Source: DASXHY01 sp036272195
GTDB taxonomy: Bacteria > Verrucomicrobiota > Verrucomicrobiia > Limisphaerales > DASXHY01
Assembly (NCBI GenBank): GCA_036272195.1
Contig: DATAZE010000044.1
Span: 30,878 to 94,877, forward strand
Reading direction: 5' to 3'
Length of the DNA stretch: 64,000 bases
Within the stretch, counting starts at the first letter, position 1; each line of letters begins with the position of its first letter. This document shows positions 25,801-33,448 of the stretch, piece by piece. The position numbers and the translations under genes were made by a program. The notes beneath the pieces are model-generated. The model ran no database searches, was not told the origin of the DNA, and was given only the letters and a program-made list of their open reading frames with translations.

Positions 25801-26103
25801 GCCGACGGCATGGCCGGACTGGAATCCGCGCGGAAACATCATCCCGACATCATCATTCTCGACCTTGCCATGCCGAAGGTGGGCGGGAAGCAGCTCATCG
25901 AGGAATTGCGGTCGGATTCGAAGACCAAAAACATTCCCATATTGATCCACACCGGCACAGTGCTCGATGAAGCACAGCGTCACAGCCTGGCCGAGCATGT
26001 GCACGCAATCACTTTCAAGTGCGAGCAGCAGGCGCTGTTTGCCGAACTCGAACGCCTGGAAACGTTGACCGACGGTCCGTTGGAACTGGAAGCGACCCTA
26101 TGA
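22870..26103 (+). CDS. MASE1-PAS-PAS hybrid sensor histidine kinase with pseudo-receiver and receiver
   Basis: A protein of 1077 residues. Domains in order: MASE1-type membrane sensor with about eight helices (20-305; VLVWPPAGIALAAILLFGYR), PAS 1 (~315-430), PAS 2 (~435-560), HisKA with His587 in NMSHELRTP, HATPase (N box LLSNAVKFTP, G boxes ADTGIGIK and GTGLGLAL), then two receiver-like domains. The first (~825-930; DILVLTNESSGQQQLVTEYL) lacks the acidic pocket and the phosphoacceptor Asp. The last (~945-1060) is complete in VLIIDDEP and Asp998 in IIILDLAMP, with the lysine in TFKCEQ instead of KP. It is the first gene of a three-gene operon under a sigma-54-type promoter; its stop overlaps the next start (ATGA). 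Confidence 0.93.
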   Translation: MSSSMGYMEKIWPKRELSTFTRMVMLVGLYFLGGLLGKQGTFLSGSTVLVWPPAGIALAAILLFGYRFWPGVALGAVLFACINGTPLGFFTLGTAVGNTMGTIICTFLLRQISGFNNSMERTRDVTSYIALACFLGTTVNAAFNVVGLIYAGQASWDDLGADTISWWVPNALAALVVAPLLITWSSPSARKWNQRLILEAVVCGVGLVGGTMLSFNSWFVQGIQNYPLAYLPFPFLVWSALRFGPRGATAGTLLVSIMAVNSLLRGTGPFVTHTERDSLMLIGSYIGIIAVTNLLLAAGATERRQAELAVSESEKRFRAVVEDQTDMICRFEPDGTLVFVNESFCRFHGKPASELIGKNFFKTLSEEDAAIPLSYVNSLPKEEPVVSFDHRLRSPDKVIVWHQYRIRRLFSENGDTFEFQAVIQDITQRKQSEQALRASEEKYRSLIDNIPDVVWTANFNRDVTYIGGNVEKVLGYSAVELLADGGKLWVDRIHPEDAGSVKQAYHALFAKSENFDVEYRIQRKDGEWIWLHDRALNTRWRGGQMCADGVFLDVSHRRQYEAALQSAKDAAEAANLAKSQFLANMSHELRTPLNAIIGFSEVLTDKIFGELNPRQLKYGSNILNSGRHLLQLINDILDLAKVESGRAELLRSNFNVSKVLQDAHTVVKTLANKKGISLEFHVPPELPALYADEAKFKQILYNLLSNAVKFTPDGGQVSVTVALSTPGESLRVSVADTGIGIKPQDHARVFREFEQVDSSYGRQQQGTGLGLALTKRLVEMHGGQITVESEGIEGLGSVFIFVIPLFKPETRPGHGTTRLDARGDVLRPDILVLTNESSGQQQLVTEYLNSAGYEVSAVPDQNTLRAALKAGEPYAVVAHTETAPDPEDENLRGCRTAIPSRIPFVIFSLNDQEMPEFRLFNGELALEPSTRLNDAIRGSKRSSGKELKTVLIIDDEPALLELLGLTLVKRGFQVLREADGMAGLESARKHHPDIIILDLAMPKVGGKQLIEELRSDSKTKNIPILIHTGTVLDEAQRHSLAEHVHAITFKCEQQALFAELERLETLTDGPLELEATL

Positions 26104-26483
26104 GCAACCCGACCATACTCATCATCGAGGACAATCCGCTGAATGTGGAATTGGCCACCGACCTTCTGGAAGCAGCCGGCTTTCAAATCCGGTCCACCAA
26201 CACTGCGGAAGACGGAATCAATATGGCGCGTCAATTAATGCCCGATCTCGTCCTGATGGACATCAGCCTCCCGGGAATGGACGGATTGTGCGCCACCAAA
26301 ACTTTGAAAGCCGATCCCGCCACCAGCCATCTTTCCGTGATCGGGCTTACCGCGCACGCCATGAAGGGAGACGAGGGAACGGCATTGGATGCCGGTTTTG
26401 ACGGTTACCTCACCAAACCCATCGACACCCGCGCTTTCGTTACGACGATTAAGAATTTTATTACTGAACACTCCAACAAATAG
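26100..26483 (+). CDS. DivK-like single-domain response regulator
   Basis: A protein of 127 residues. The ATG at 26100 overlaps the kinase stop codon by four bases, so the two are translationally coupled; an upstream start at 26019 inside the kinase is not needed. The receiver is very close to the DivK/CckA-phosphorelay type: PTILIIEDNPLNVELATDLL, Asp54 in VLMDISLPGMDG, ALTAHAMKGDE (here GLTAHAMKGDEGTALD) and GYLTKPIDT. There is no output domain. It is the likely phosphate acceptor or relay partner of the hybrid kinase. Confidence 0.93.
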   Translation: MSNPTILIIEDNPLNVELATDLLEAAGFQIRSTNTAEDGINMARQLMPDLVLMDISLPGMDGLCATKTLKADPATSHLSVIGLTAHAMKGDEGTALDAGFDGYLTKPIDTRAFVTTIKNFITEHSNK

Positions 26484-26492
26484 CCGAACATT

Positions 26493-27590
26493 ATGGGAAC
26501 TCAAGTTGTACCGGGACCGTCCGAAACGCTTCAATCCGATTCAGACACTTCACCCAGCCGTGGGCTGGTGCTAGTCGTCGACGACGAAGAACAAAATCGA
26601 ACTTTGATGAAGGATCCGCTCGAAGCGCACGGCTATCGGGTCGTGGAGGTTGAAAATGGAATCAGCGCTTTGCAAAAAGTCGAAGAGGAAGTCCCGGATG
26701 TCATCCTTCTCGACCTCATGATGCCCAAGATGGACGGCTTCGAAGTTTGCCGGCGGCTCAAGAAATATTGGAAATCCGCGCACGTGCCCATCCTCGTGAT
26801 GACAGCGTTGTCTGATCGCAAGGAACGGCTGATGGGCATTGAGGCCGGCGCGAACGACTTTTTAACCAAGCCAGTAGACGTGCAGGACATCATTCTACGG
26901 GTGAACAACGCGGTTTACACGAAACGCCTCCACGATCTGCTGCAAGTGGAGCGGGAAAAATCCGAGCGCCTGCTACGCAACATGCTTCCGAAGGCCATCG
27001 CTGAGCGCATGAAAAAAGGCGAGTTGAACATCGCCGAGCAACATGCGGATGCGACGCTGTTGATCGCCGACCTGGTCGGCTTCACCACTTTGACTTCGAG
27101 TGTGGACCCCGTCCAGGTGGTTAGTTTGTTGAATGAAATTTTTTCCGCTTTCGATGTCCTGACGGAAAAACGCGGGCTGGAGAAAATTAAGATCATCGGC
27201 GATGCCTACATGGCGGCCGGCGGCATCCATTCCCATCAGTCGGACCACGCGGAAGCCATCGCGGAACTCGCGATTGCATTTCAGGACCAAGTGGCGCGAT
27301 TCAATGAGCAATACAGCACTGGTTTCCGCATTCGCATTGGCATCCACACAGGCCCGCTGGTCGCCGGGGTGATTGGCCGCAAGACCTTCGCTTATGACGT
27401 ATGGGGTGATACGGTAAATACTGCCTGCCGCCTGGAATCCACCGGCAAAGGCGGGGCCATTCAAATCTCCGAATCCACGCACCAGCATTTAAAAGACAAA
27501 TACACTTTCGGCCCGAGCCATGTCGTCGAACTGAAGGACCACGGAACGATGCCCGCTTATTGGTTGCCGTCGATTTTTTTTAGTGAATGA
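26493..27590 (+). CDS. Receiver-class III adenylate cyclase fusion
   Basis: A protein of 365 residues. An N-terminal receiver (~25-140) has VLVVDDEEQN, Asp74 in ILLDLMMPK and FLTKPVDV. A short helical linker (LLQVEREKSERLLRNMLPKA) follows, then a class III cyclase domain (~180-360). Metal-binding Asp193 (ADLVGFTTLTS) and Asp237 (KIIGDAYMAAGG) are present. The purine-specifying pair is Lys233 and Asp302 (YDVWGD), which indicates ATP rather than GTP, and Asn309 and Arg313 complete the transition-state site. All residues needed for a homodimeric cyclase are intact, so phosphorylation of the receiver probably sets cAMP output. It sits nine bases after the DivK-like gene in the same operon. Confidence 0.94.
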   Translation: MGTQVVPGPSETLQSDSDTSPSRGLVLVVDDEEQNRTLMKDPLEAHGYRVVEVENGISALQKVEEEVPDVILLDLMMPKMDGFEVCRRLKKYWKSAHVPILVMTALSDRKERLMGIEAGANDFLTKPVDVQDIILRVNNAVYTKRLHDLLQVEREKSERLLRNMLPKAIAERMKKGELNIAEQHADATLLIADLVGFTTLTSSVDPVQVVSLLNEIFSAFDVLTEKRGLEKIKIIGDAYMAAGGIHSHQSDHAEAIAELAIAFQDQVARFNEQYSTGFRIRIGIHTGPLVAGVIGRKTFAYDVWGDTVNTACRLESTGKGGAIQISESTHQHLKDKYTFGPSHVVELKDHGTMPAYWLPSIFFSE

Positions 27591-27832
27591 AGGTCGTGAA
27601 TATGATATTTGTTATAACGGCGCCGCTGGCATGGAACACCAGTGCCCAAGCATGTTTTATAGCTCGATTCCCAATTCCTAAGGGGGATTGGATTAGTTTA
27701 TGCTGCATGTCTGAATATAGAACCTAGCTGAATGGTAAACGCCTTGTTTTGGGACAGAGACTGTCCTGGAGACGGGCACAGACATTTCGTAGGGGTAACG
27801 GGGACGAACAATAGCAAAGTCTGGGGGAGAGT

Positions 27833-28390
27833 ATGATTAAAGAAGCTAGTCTGGCGCAAAAAGATCTGCGGGTGATTCACTTGGAGGATGATCCGCTGGA
27901 CGCAGAACTTATTGAAAGCGAATTGCACACGCGTGGCATCCCATGCGCGATCACTCGCATCTGCACTCGGGATGAGTTCAACGCGGCGCTAAAAAAGGAA
28001 GAACCTTGCGATCTTATCCTTTCGGATTCGAAGCTGCCGGGATTTGACACCTTGCTCGCGCTGACGGTGACGCGCCAGCGGTTCCCAAAAATCCCGTTTA
28101 TTTTTGTTTCCGGCGCAGTGTCTCCCAAAGCCAGAGCAGACGCATTGATGCTTGGCGCTTCGGATTTTGTCGGCAAAGACGATTTGCAGCGATTGACCCG
28201 CTTGATCCATTGGCTGTTCTCGGCGAATCCGCACAAGCATCGGATACCAGCATTGCCGGAAGTGGGTACACCGGTCATGGTCCAATGCAAAAATTTCCGT
28301 TGCCTCGGCTACCTCGACCGTGAAGGCGCCTGGCGCGATTTTGAAAAGTCGTTGAAATTGGCCGACGTCGTCGATTGGTCGGATTTGTAA
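27833..28390 (+). CDS. Atypical receiver protein with C-terminal extension
   Basis: A protein of 185 residues. The receiver domain is RVIHLEDDPLDAELIESEL, Asp65 in LILSDSKLPG, FIFVSGAV and DFVGKDDL, the conserved lysine sitting in a KDDL context instead of KP. A tail of about 60 residues (MVQCKNFRCLGYLDREGAWR and on to DWSDL) is not a known output domain to me. It follows the cyclase operon after about 240 bases, so it is probably separately transcribed. It faces the SDR gene convergently, 52 bases away. Confidence 0.82.
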   Translation: MIKEASLAQKDLRVIHLEDDPLDAELIESELHTRGIPCAITRICTRDEFNAALKKEEPCDLILSDSKLPGFDTLLALTVTRQRFPKIPFIFVSGAVSPKARADALMLGASDFVGKDDLQRLTRLIHWLFSANPHKHRIPALPEVGTPVMVQCKNFRCLGYLDREGAWRDFEKSLKLADVVDWSDL

Positions 28391-28442
28391 TGGGTGAGTT
28401 TCACGGACGAGACCCACTGAAATCCTGGCAGACGCGAACCGT

Positions 28443-30002
28443 TCACCAATCTGTTTCTCGATAGTCTTTCAGGAATTTTCCCCAGACGTGTTTGCCGGAG
28501 TTGATACCCGCAATGATCGGGTCCACGATGCGCGCCGCGCCGTCCACAATGTCCAGCGGCGGATGGAAATGATGCTCCGCCACCTTGCGCTCGGCGATGT
28601 GCGCCGGATCTTCATCCGTAACCCAACCGGTATCCACGGCATTCATGTGGATGTAATCGGCGTGGTAATCCGCCGCCGAGGTGCGGGTCATCATGTTCAG
28701 CGCGGCCTTGGCCATGTTTGTGTGCGGATGCCGCGTGGTTTTAAACTTCCGGTAAAACTGCCCCTCCACCGCGGAGACGTTGACGATGTGCTTGTCGCGG
28801 CCGGGCGTGCGCAACATGAGCGGCTTGAGCCGCGCGTTAAGAATGAACGGCGCGATGGCGTTGACGAGTTGAACTTCGAGCAATTCCACGGAGGGAACTT
28901 CGTGCATCAACAGCCGCCAGGAATTTTTCTCGCGCAAATCAACCTGTTGCAAATCCTGATCCAATTTGCCCTGGGGAAACAAACCGCGTTGCGCTTCCAA
29001 TTCCTCCGGTAGCAACGGCACTTGTGACAATTCCGCCGCGTGGGTCAGGCCGGCAACCTGGGAAATCTTTCCCTCGAGCAAAAGTCCGTTGGAGTTTCCC
29101 TCCGACAAAATGTGATAGCCGCGCAAGCCTTCATAAGCGCCAAGCAACTGCCGCGCGTCGTCCGGCATTTTGGAAAGCGGGCTGGTTTCACCCTCCATCA
29201 TGTGCTGATAAAAATCCGGCGGACGACGCACGGTCTGACACGCGTTATTGACAATGAAGTCGAGGCGGTCGCGCGTCGCGAGCAAGTGGCGGCAAAACGC
29301 CTCCACACTCGGCGTGTGCCGCAAATCCAGCCCAAAAATCTCGAGCCGGTCTTTCCAATTGGCGAAATCCGGCTCGCGTGAATAACGCATCGCCGAGTCC
29401 CGCGGAAAGCGTGTGCAGACAATCAGGCTCGCGCCGGCGCGCAAAAGTTTTATGCCCGCCTGATAACCGATTTTCACCCGGCCGCCAGTCAACAACGCCA
29501 CGCGCCCGCGCAAATCGGCGGTCTCGGTGCGTTTGAAAAAATTCAGCTCGGCGCACTCCGGGCAAAGCTGATCGTAGAAGTGATGGATGCGGGAATAATC
29601 CTTTTTGCAAATGTAGCAATTTTGCGGCTCGACGACTTCGCGGAAATCAGGCTTGTCCGCCACTTCATGCTGCTGGAAATTCTGCGGCGGCAGGATATTT
29701 GGCGACGTAAAAATCTTTTCACGGCGCAATTTTCGGATGCCCGTTTCATTCAGTTGGGATTGGTCGCGTGAAATTTTTTCCGCCTTGCGCTTGCGCGCCG
29801 AGGCTTTTACCAGCCGCCGCCGCATCTTCACGTCGGGACAATAAATGGCACCCGCAGCCTGGAGGAATTTTATCCGCTCAGGCTCCGGCAATTCCATGAG
29901 CAGCGCACGGTTGGCCGCCACTTGCGAGAGCAATTCCGCGGCGTCGCGAAGTTGCGCGGCGATTTCACCATTTTTCGTCTTCATGGATTCCATTTGTTGC
30001 AT
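28443..30002 (-). CDS. SDR family oxidoreductase with N-terminal Cys4 zinc-ribbon
   Basis: A protein of 519 residues. An N-terminal helical part (1-~110) is followed by a Cys4 site C129-X2-C132-X14-C147-X2-C150 (CYICKKDYSRIHHFYDQLCP). A short-chain dehydrogenase/reductase domain starts near residue 163: GRVALLTGGRVKIGYQAGIK (dinucleotide site, altered TGxxxGxG), FIVNNACQTV (NNAG variant) and VNVSAVEG (catalytic Ser). The region that should carry YxxxK reads HPHTNMAKAALNMM, so the catalytic tyrosine position is Thr while the lysine is kept. About 100 extra residues lie between the NNAC and Ser motifs. Substrate unknown; probably cytosolic. Monocistronic. Confidence 0.8.
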   Translation of the reverse strand: MQQMESMKTKNGEIAAQLRDAAELLSQVAANRALLMELPEPERIKFLQAAGAIYCPDVKMRRRLVKASARKRKAEKISRDQSQLNETGIRKLRREKIFTSPNILPPQNFQQHEVADKPDFREVVEPQNCYICKKDYSRIHHFYDQLCPECAELNFFKRTETADLRGRVALLTGGRVKIGYQAGIKLLRAGASLIVCTRFPRDSAMRYSREPDFANWKDRLEIFGLDLRHTPSVEAFCRHLLATRDRLDFIVNNACQTVRRPPDFYQHMMEGETSPLSKMPDDARQLLGAYEGLRGYHILSEGNSNGLLLEGKISQVAGLTHAAELSQVPLLPEELEAQRGLFPQGKLDQDLQQVDLREKNSWRLLMHEVPSVELLEVQLVNAIAPFILNARLKPLMLRTPGRDKHIVNVSAVEGQFYRKFKTTRHPHTNMAKAALNMMTRTSAADYHADYIHMNAVDTGWVTDEDPAHIAERKVAEHHFHPPLDIVDGAARIVDPIIAGINSGKHVWGKFLKDYRETDW

Positions 30003-30115
30003 TCCACCTGACGATAAGGTTTAAATAATTTTCCCCTGACCGCACGCCAAAACTGAGTAAAGAGCCGGCCAAGCGATCGCTCGAGGAACGCGAAAATTCG
30101 TGAGAAGCCTGCTGT

Positions 30116-30667
30116 TTAAAGGGTTTCAGAATATCCTTTTGCCGTGAGCGCCATCTTCAACGTGGCAACCGCGGTGGCGAAGTCACCTTGATTCACTTTT
30201 GCCGTGTCCTTGCTGTCAAAAACAAGGCTTCCCTTGTACTGAACCACATAGGAGTTCAAGCCCACAGTCCACGTGCCGGTTCCGGTCAAAGCCATGCTCT
30301 TGGCCGAATCGTAGGCGGTTCCGTTGACGACCTGTAAAAAGTCGGTTCCGGTCGCAAAAACAGTTCCAAAATCGACGCCCGTAATTGGTATCGCGACTAT
30401 GTACTGAAGAGTCTTTGTGCCGAACGGCGTGTACGTTTTCCAATTGGAACTTGAAAAATCCACCGCCCGGAATGTCTTCGCCTTCGCGTTCGCATTGATC
30501 TGAACCAGGTGCCCGGTGTTGTCGAAAACCATGAAGCCCGTCAATTTTTGAACTGTGGTGGTGGCCGCTCCACTAATCGTTTGGGTATAAGACTGGGTGA
30601 AAACGAATATCGCGGAATGACAGGTACAACCGACCAATACCAGGGCGGCGATCAATAGGTTTTTCAT
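30116..30667 (-). CDS. Secreted protein of unknown function
   Basis: A protein of 183 residues, not recognised. The signal peptide MKNLLIAALVLVGCTCHSAI is plain; a cysteine at residue 14 or 16 could make it a lipoprotein, but the context is not a clear lipobox. The mature part is Thr/Val/Gly-rich with alternating hydrophobic residues (YTQTISGAATTTVQKLTGFM, GTGTWTVGLNSYVVQYKGSL), which suggests a beta-sandwich. The C-terminal helix is ATAVATLKMALTAKGYSETL. It is divergent from the DUF1080 gene, with 179 bases between starts. No functional clue from neighbours. Confidence 0.65.
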   Translation of the reverse strand: MKNLLIAALVLVGCTCHSAIFVFTQSYTQTISGAATTTVQKLTGFMVFDNTGHLVQINANAKAKTFRAVDFSSSNWKTYTPFGTKTLQYIVAIPITGVDFGTVFATGTDFLQVVNGTAYDSAKSMALTGTGTWTVGLNSYVVQYKGSLVFDSKDTAKVNQGDFATAVATLKMALTAKGYSETL

Positions 30668-30846
30668 CTGCGTTTTTTGGGGTTAGTTGTTTCTCGTTTG
30701 TCTGTTTGTTGCTGCCAACGAGCTTTATCTGTTTAGAGGATTGGCTCGCGCAGCGCAATGCTGCCGAGGCTGCGGAAAAATCCAGAACTACCGTTTCAGG
30801 AGAAAGTTTGAACTCAGGCGCGAAATCGGATAACAATCACACATCC

Positions 30847-31422
30847 ATGAAATCCACCTCATTTCTTCCATTGGCCGGCCTGCTGGTGATCCTTTCGACG
30901 CCTTTCGCCCTGGCCGGAGACGATTTCACACCGGAACCCGGTTACGTCAGTTTGTTCAACGGCAAAGACCTCACGGGCTGGGGATACAAGACGAACAATT
31001 TCGATGGCAAAACCGTAAGCGATGACAGCCGTTATTCGGCTGGCGATGGCATTCTCACGGTGCACCCTCGTACTCCGCGGCTTATCCAGGAGTTGTGGAC
31101 CACGCGGGAGTTCCCGAACGACTTCAATCTCAAGCTGGAGTTTCGCGCCAGCACCAATGCCGACAGCGGCATCTTCATTCGCGAGCCCCAGTTGCAATGC
31201 CGTGATTATCTCGTCGCCGGGCCTTACAAAGATCTCAAAAAATACCAGCCCCAGGAGTGGAACAAAATCGACATCACAGTCACCAACCATATCGCGTACT
31301 GCACCTGCAATGGCGAAGTCCTCACCAATGCCTTGCCCGTTCCATCCACCGGCCCCATCGGCCTCGAAGGAGACCGCGGCCAAATGGAATACCGGCGAAT
31401 CCGTTTGAAGGAACTGAAGTAA
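30847..31422 (+). CDS. DUF1080 (3-keto-disaccharide hydrolase-like) secreted protein
   Basis: A protein of 191 residues from the ATG at 30847, chosen because it begins the signal peptide MKSTSFLPLAGLLVILSTPF (cleavage near ALAG). The single DUF1080 domain opens with GYVSLFNGKDLTGWGYKTNN, continues with FNLKLEFRASTNADSGIFIR and ends GPIGLEGDRGQMEYRRIRLK. This concanavalin-like fold is abundant in Verrucomicrobiota and Planctomycetota. Some members hydrolyse 3-keto-glycosides; others have no known activity. Predicted periplasmic or surface-exposed. The tRNA-Leu gene lies convergently downstream. Confidence 0.9.
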   Translation: MKSTSFLPLAGLLVILSTPFALAGDDFTPEPGYVSLFNGKDLTGWGYKTNNFDGKTVSDDSRYSAGDGILTVHPRTPRLIQELWTTREFPNDFNLKLEFRASTNADSGIFIREPQLQCRDYLVAGPYKDLKKYQPQEWNKIDITVTNHIAYCTCNGEVLTNALPVPSTGPIGLEGDRGQMEYRRIRLKELK

Positions 31423-31510
31423 GACTACGCGGTGTGGTTATTGGTCGGTCGAGGTGAGGTTTTCCATCCGTCCCTCACACTGAAGCGAGGAAAATCTGGA
31501 GAGTCTTAAG

Positions 31511-31595
31511 TGGTGCCCACGACAGGACTTGAACCTGTACGATGTTACTCACTAGAACCTGAATCTAGCGCGTCTGCCAATTCCGCCACGTGGGC
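31511..31595 (-). tRNA. tRNA-Leu (anticodon CAG)
   Basis: 85 bases including an encoded 3' CCA. Acceptor stem GCCCACG/CGTGGGC, long variable arm typical of leucine tRNA, anticodon stem CTAGA/TCTAG with loop TTCAGGT (anticodon CAG), T-arm containing GGTTCAAGTCC. All stems pair. It is flanked by genes on the other strand, with no other tRNA beside it. Confidence 0.96.
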
Positions 31596-31714
31596 ATCGA
31601 GGGGCATAGTGATACACCATCTTCGCACTCAACTGCAAGGTTGGAATTCGCAGGCGAATACCTTTAGATGATAGGGCGTGCGCTGTCGCGCCGCCTTATA
31701 TTTACGCCGTAAGC

Positions 31715-31735
31715 GCGGCGGTCACAGACCGCCGC
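31715..31735. repeat. Short GC-rich hairpin
   Basis: Perfect 9-bp stem GCGGCGGTC/GACCGCCGC with loop ACA, in the gap between the tRNA and the DUF2959 gene. It resembles the other dispersed palindromes and has no U-tract. Confidence 0.6.
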
Positions 31736-31791
31736 TACAGTTCCAATGCTCCCCGGTTGCTTCTCCGGCGTTGCTGTGTAACTCTTGCGGA

Positions 31792-32448
31792 ATGCAAACA
31801 TCGCGCAACCACTATTGCCTTTTGTTTTTCGCCTGCTTGATCCTCTCCCTCACTGGTTGCCGAAATATGGTTTATTCGGCCTATGAAAAGGTTGGCATTT
31901 ACAAACGGGATTTGCTCAAGAAACGCGTGGTGGCCGCGCGCGATGAAGAAAAGGGCGCGCAACAGGAGTTCAAAGACGCGTTGACGCGTTTGAAGGAAAT
32001 CACTGGTTTCGAAGGCGGCGAATTGGAGAAGCGCTATCGCAATTTGCAGTCGGATTACGATGACGCCGCCACGCGCGTGGCCGAGGTGCATAAGCGGGTG
32101 CAGGATGTGGAAACGGTGGCCACCGATCTGTTCACGGAATGGGACAAGGAGAATCGCGAAATCGAGACGGACGAGTTGCGCGAGGTGAGCCGCCAGCAAT
32201 TGAACGAAACCCGTCAGCGTTACGATGACATGTTACGCGCGTTGAAACGTTCGGAGCAAAGCATGGACCCGGTGTTGCACAAGCTGCACGATTATGTGCT
32301 CGCGTTGAAACATACATTGAACGCACAAGCCATCGCCGCGCTGGGTGGTGAATCGACGAAAATCCAGGCGGACGTCGCGAAACTGATTGAGGATATGAAT
32401 ACTTCGATCGCGCGGGCGGATGAGTTTATTAAGCAGATGCCGAAGTGA
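31792..32448 (+). CDS. DUF2959-like lipoprotein, coiled coil
   Basis: A protein of 218 residues from the ATG at 31792. The lipoprotein signal ends LLFFACLILSLTGC, with the acylated cysteine at about residue 23. The mature protein is almost entirely helical and charged (AYEKVGIYKRDLLKKRVVAA, VAEVHKRVQDVETVATDLFT, RYDDMLRALKRSEQSMDPVL), matching the DUF2959 pattern. Function is unknown; a periplasmic outer- or inner-membrane-anchored helical rod is likely. The open frame upstream of 31792 runs through a repeat and is rejected. Confidence 0.8.
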   Translation: MQTSRNHYCLLFFACLILSLTGCRNMVYSAYEKVGIYKRDLLKKRVVAARDEEKGAQQEFKDALTRLKEITGFEGGELEKRYRNLQSDYDDAATRVAEVHKRVQDVETVATDLFTEWDKENREIETDELREVSRQQLNETRQRYDDMLRALKRSEQSMDPVLHKLHDYVLALKHTLNAQAIAALGGESTKIQADVAKLIEDMNTSIARADEFIKQMPK

Positions 32449-32490
32449 GTTTGATAAGAGCGCTGAGCACCCGCTCGGCGCTCCGCCTGT

Positions 32491-32952
32491 TCAAACACTG
32501 CCATCGAGCGCATCGTGGCCCAATTCCAATTTCAGCGCTTTCAGCGACAGCCGGATATCCATGATGAACGCGAGTAGCGAAACCACCAGCGAGACCAGAC
32601 AGCAAATGAAAAGCACACTGATGATAATAGCCGAGTCGATTTTCATCAGGGCCGTGACAAACAGTGTGATGATAAGCACCGCCGCGCACAGCACGCTGAT
32701 GGCGCTGAAAATAATGGACTGCTGAATCAACCGTGTGCGGCGATAAAGATTCTTCACCTGCCCGGCGAGCCGCTGGCGGTCCGCCCCTGTGGCGGCGCGC
32801 ATTTCGCGCAAAATCTGACGTGTCCGATCGACCGCGCGGCCGAATCGGTTGGTGAGTGAAAGCAGGATCAAGCCAACGCCGGAAATCAAAATCACCGGTC
32901 CGATGGCGGTTTGCAGCACCGGGATTAACTGGCCAAGTTGAGTGGTTGGCAT
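32491..32952 (-). CDS. DUF2721 family membrane protein
   Basis: A protein of 153 residues with three hydrophobic helices: one at the N terminus (IGPVILISGVGLILLSLTNR) and two in the second half (IIFSAISVLCAAVLIITLFV, IISVLFICCLVSLVVSLLAF). The basic stretch between the first two, RFGRAVDRTRQILREMRA, is the DUF2721 hallmark. Function unknown. It converges on the DUF2959 gene, 42 bases away, and lies 80 bases downstream of the DciA-like gene. Confidence 0.85.
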   Translation of the reverse strand: MPTTQLGQLIPVLQTAIGPVILISGVGLILLSLTNRFGRAVDRTRQILREMRAATGADRQRLAGQVKNLYRRTRLIQQSIIFSAISVLCAAVLIITLFVTALMKIDSAIIISVLFICCLVSLVVSLLAFIMDIRLSLKALKLELGHDALDGSV

Positions 32953-33032
32953 CTTGCTTCCAAGCTAGCGGGGAACCGGGGCTGACGGAACTGTAAATTT
33001 GGCGAAAGAATCTCCCTTTTTTGCCCTCTAAT

Positions 33033-33440
33033 TCAGCCGATGCGAAACGAAATTCTCACAATCACATCCCGGCCAAAGCTGTGTTGCAGGCGATCCAAAA
33101 TCTCTTTGCGGCGATAGCGGACAATCTCAGCCAGCCATACGCTAGTGTCGACCGTGACGAACAAGGTCCCTTTGCGCAGCCCGACGGGTTGCGCGTGGGC
33201 GACGATGGTTGGGTCGATCAAACTGTTCCAGACTTTCACGATTTCCACCTCGGATTGGCGGCTGTCGATGCGCAAATCTTTTAGCAAGCTCGGCAGGACC
33301 GTTCCGGCGGATTTGATGCGATTTGTCCGCGCAATTTCCACGGGAGCGAGGTCCGTCCCGCGCCAGGCTGCGAGCACGCGTTGACGCGCGGAACGCTTCG
33401 GCGGACCGAGAGGGGGAATGCGTTTGGGCGGGAAGGCCAT
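33033..33440 (-). CDS. DUF721/DciA-like protein
   Basis: A protein of 135 residues. The C-terminal part follows the DUF721 pattern: EIVKVWNSLIDPTIVAHAQP, then VGLRKGTLFVTVDTSVWLAE and YRRKEILDRLQHSFGRDVIV. DciA proteins load the replicative helicase DnaB in bacteria lacking DnaC/DnaI (family knowledge), so a replication role is plausible. The N-terminal 50 residues are basic and Pro-rich. No replication genes are adjacent. Between its start and the GH42 stop upstream lies an imperfect inverted repeat. Confidence 0.78.
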   Translation of the reverse strand: MAFPPKRIPPLGPPKRSARQRVLAAWRGTDLAPVEIARTNRIKSAGTVLPSLLKDLRIDSRQSEVEIVKVWNSLIDPTIVAHAQPVGLRKGTLFVTVDTSVWLAEIVRYRRKEILDRLQHSFGRDVIVRISFRIG

Positions 33441-33448
33441 GGGTGAGA

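Noticed and set aside
27752..27810. Mobile-element remnant with GGACAG/CTGTCC hairpin and GGGCACAGACA words
   Set aside because: Resembles the GGGACAGACAC words near some IS200-type elements, but there is no transposase and no second copy in the window.
28488..29381. Plus-strand frames opposite the SDR gene
   Set aside because: His/Arg-rich translations typical of antisense to GC-rich genes; no motif.
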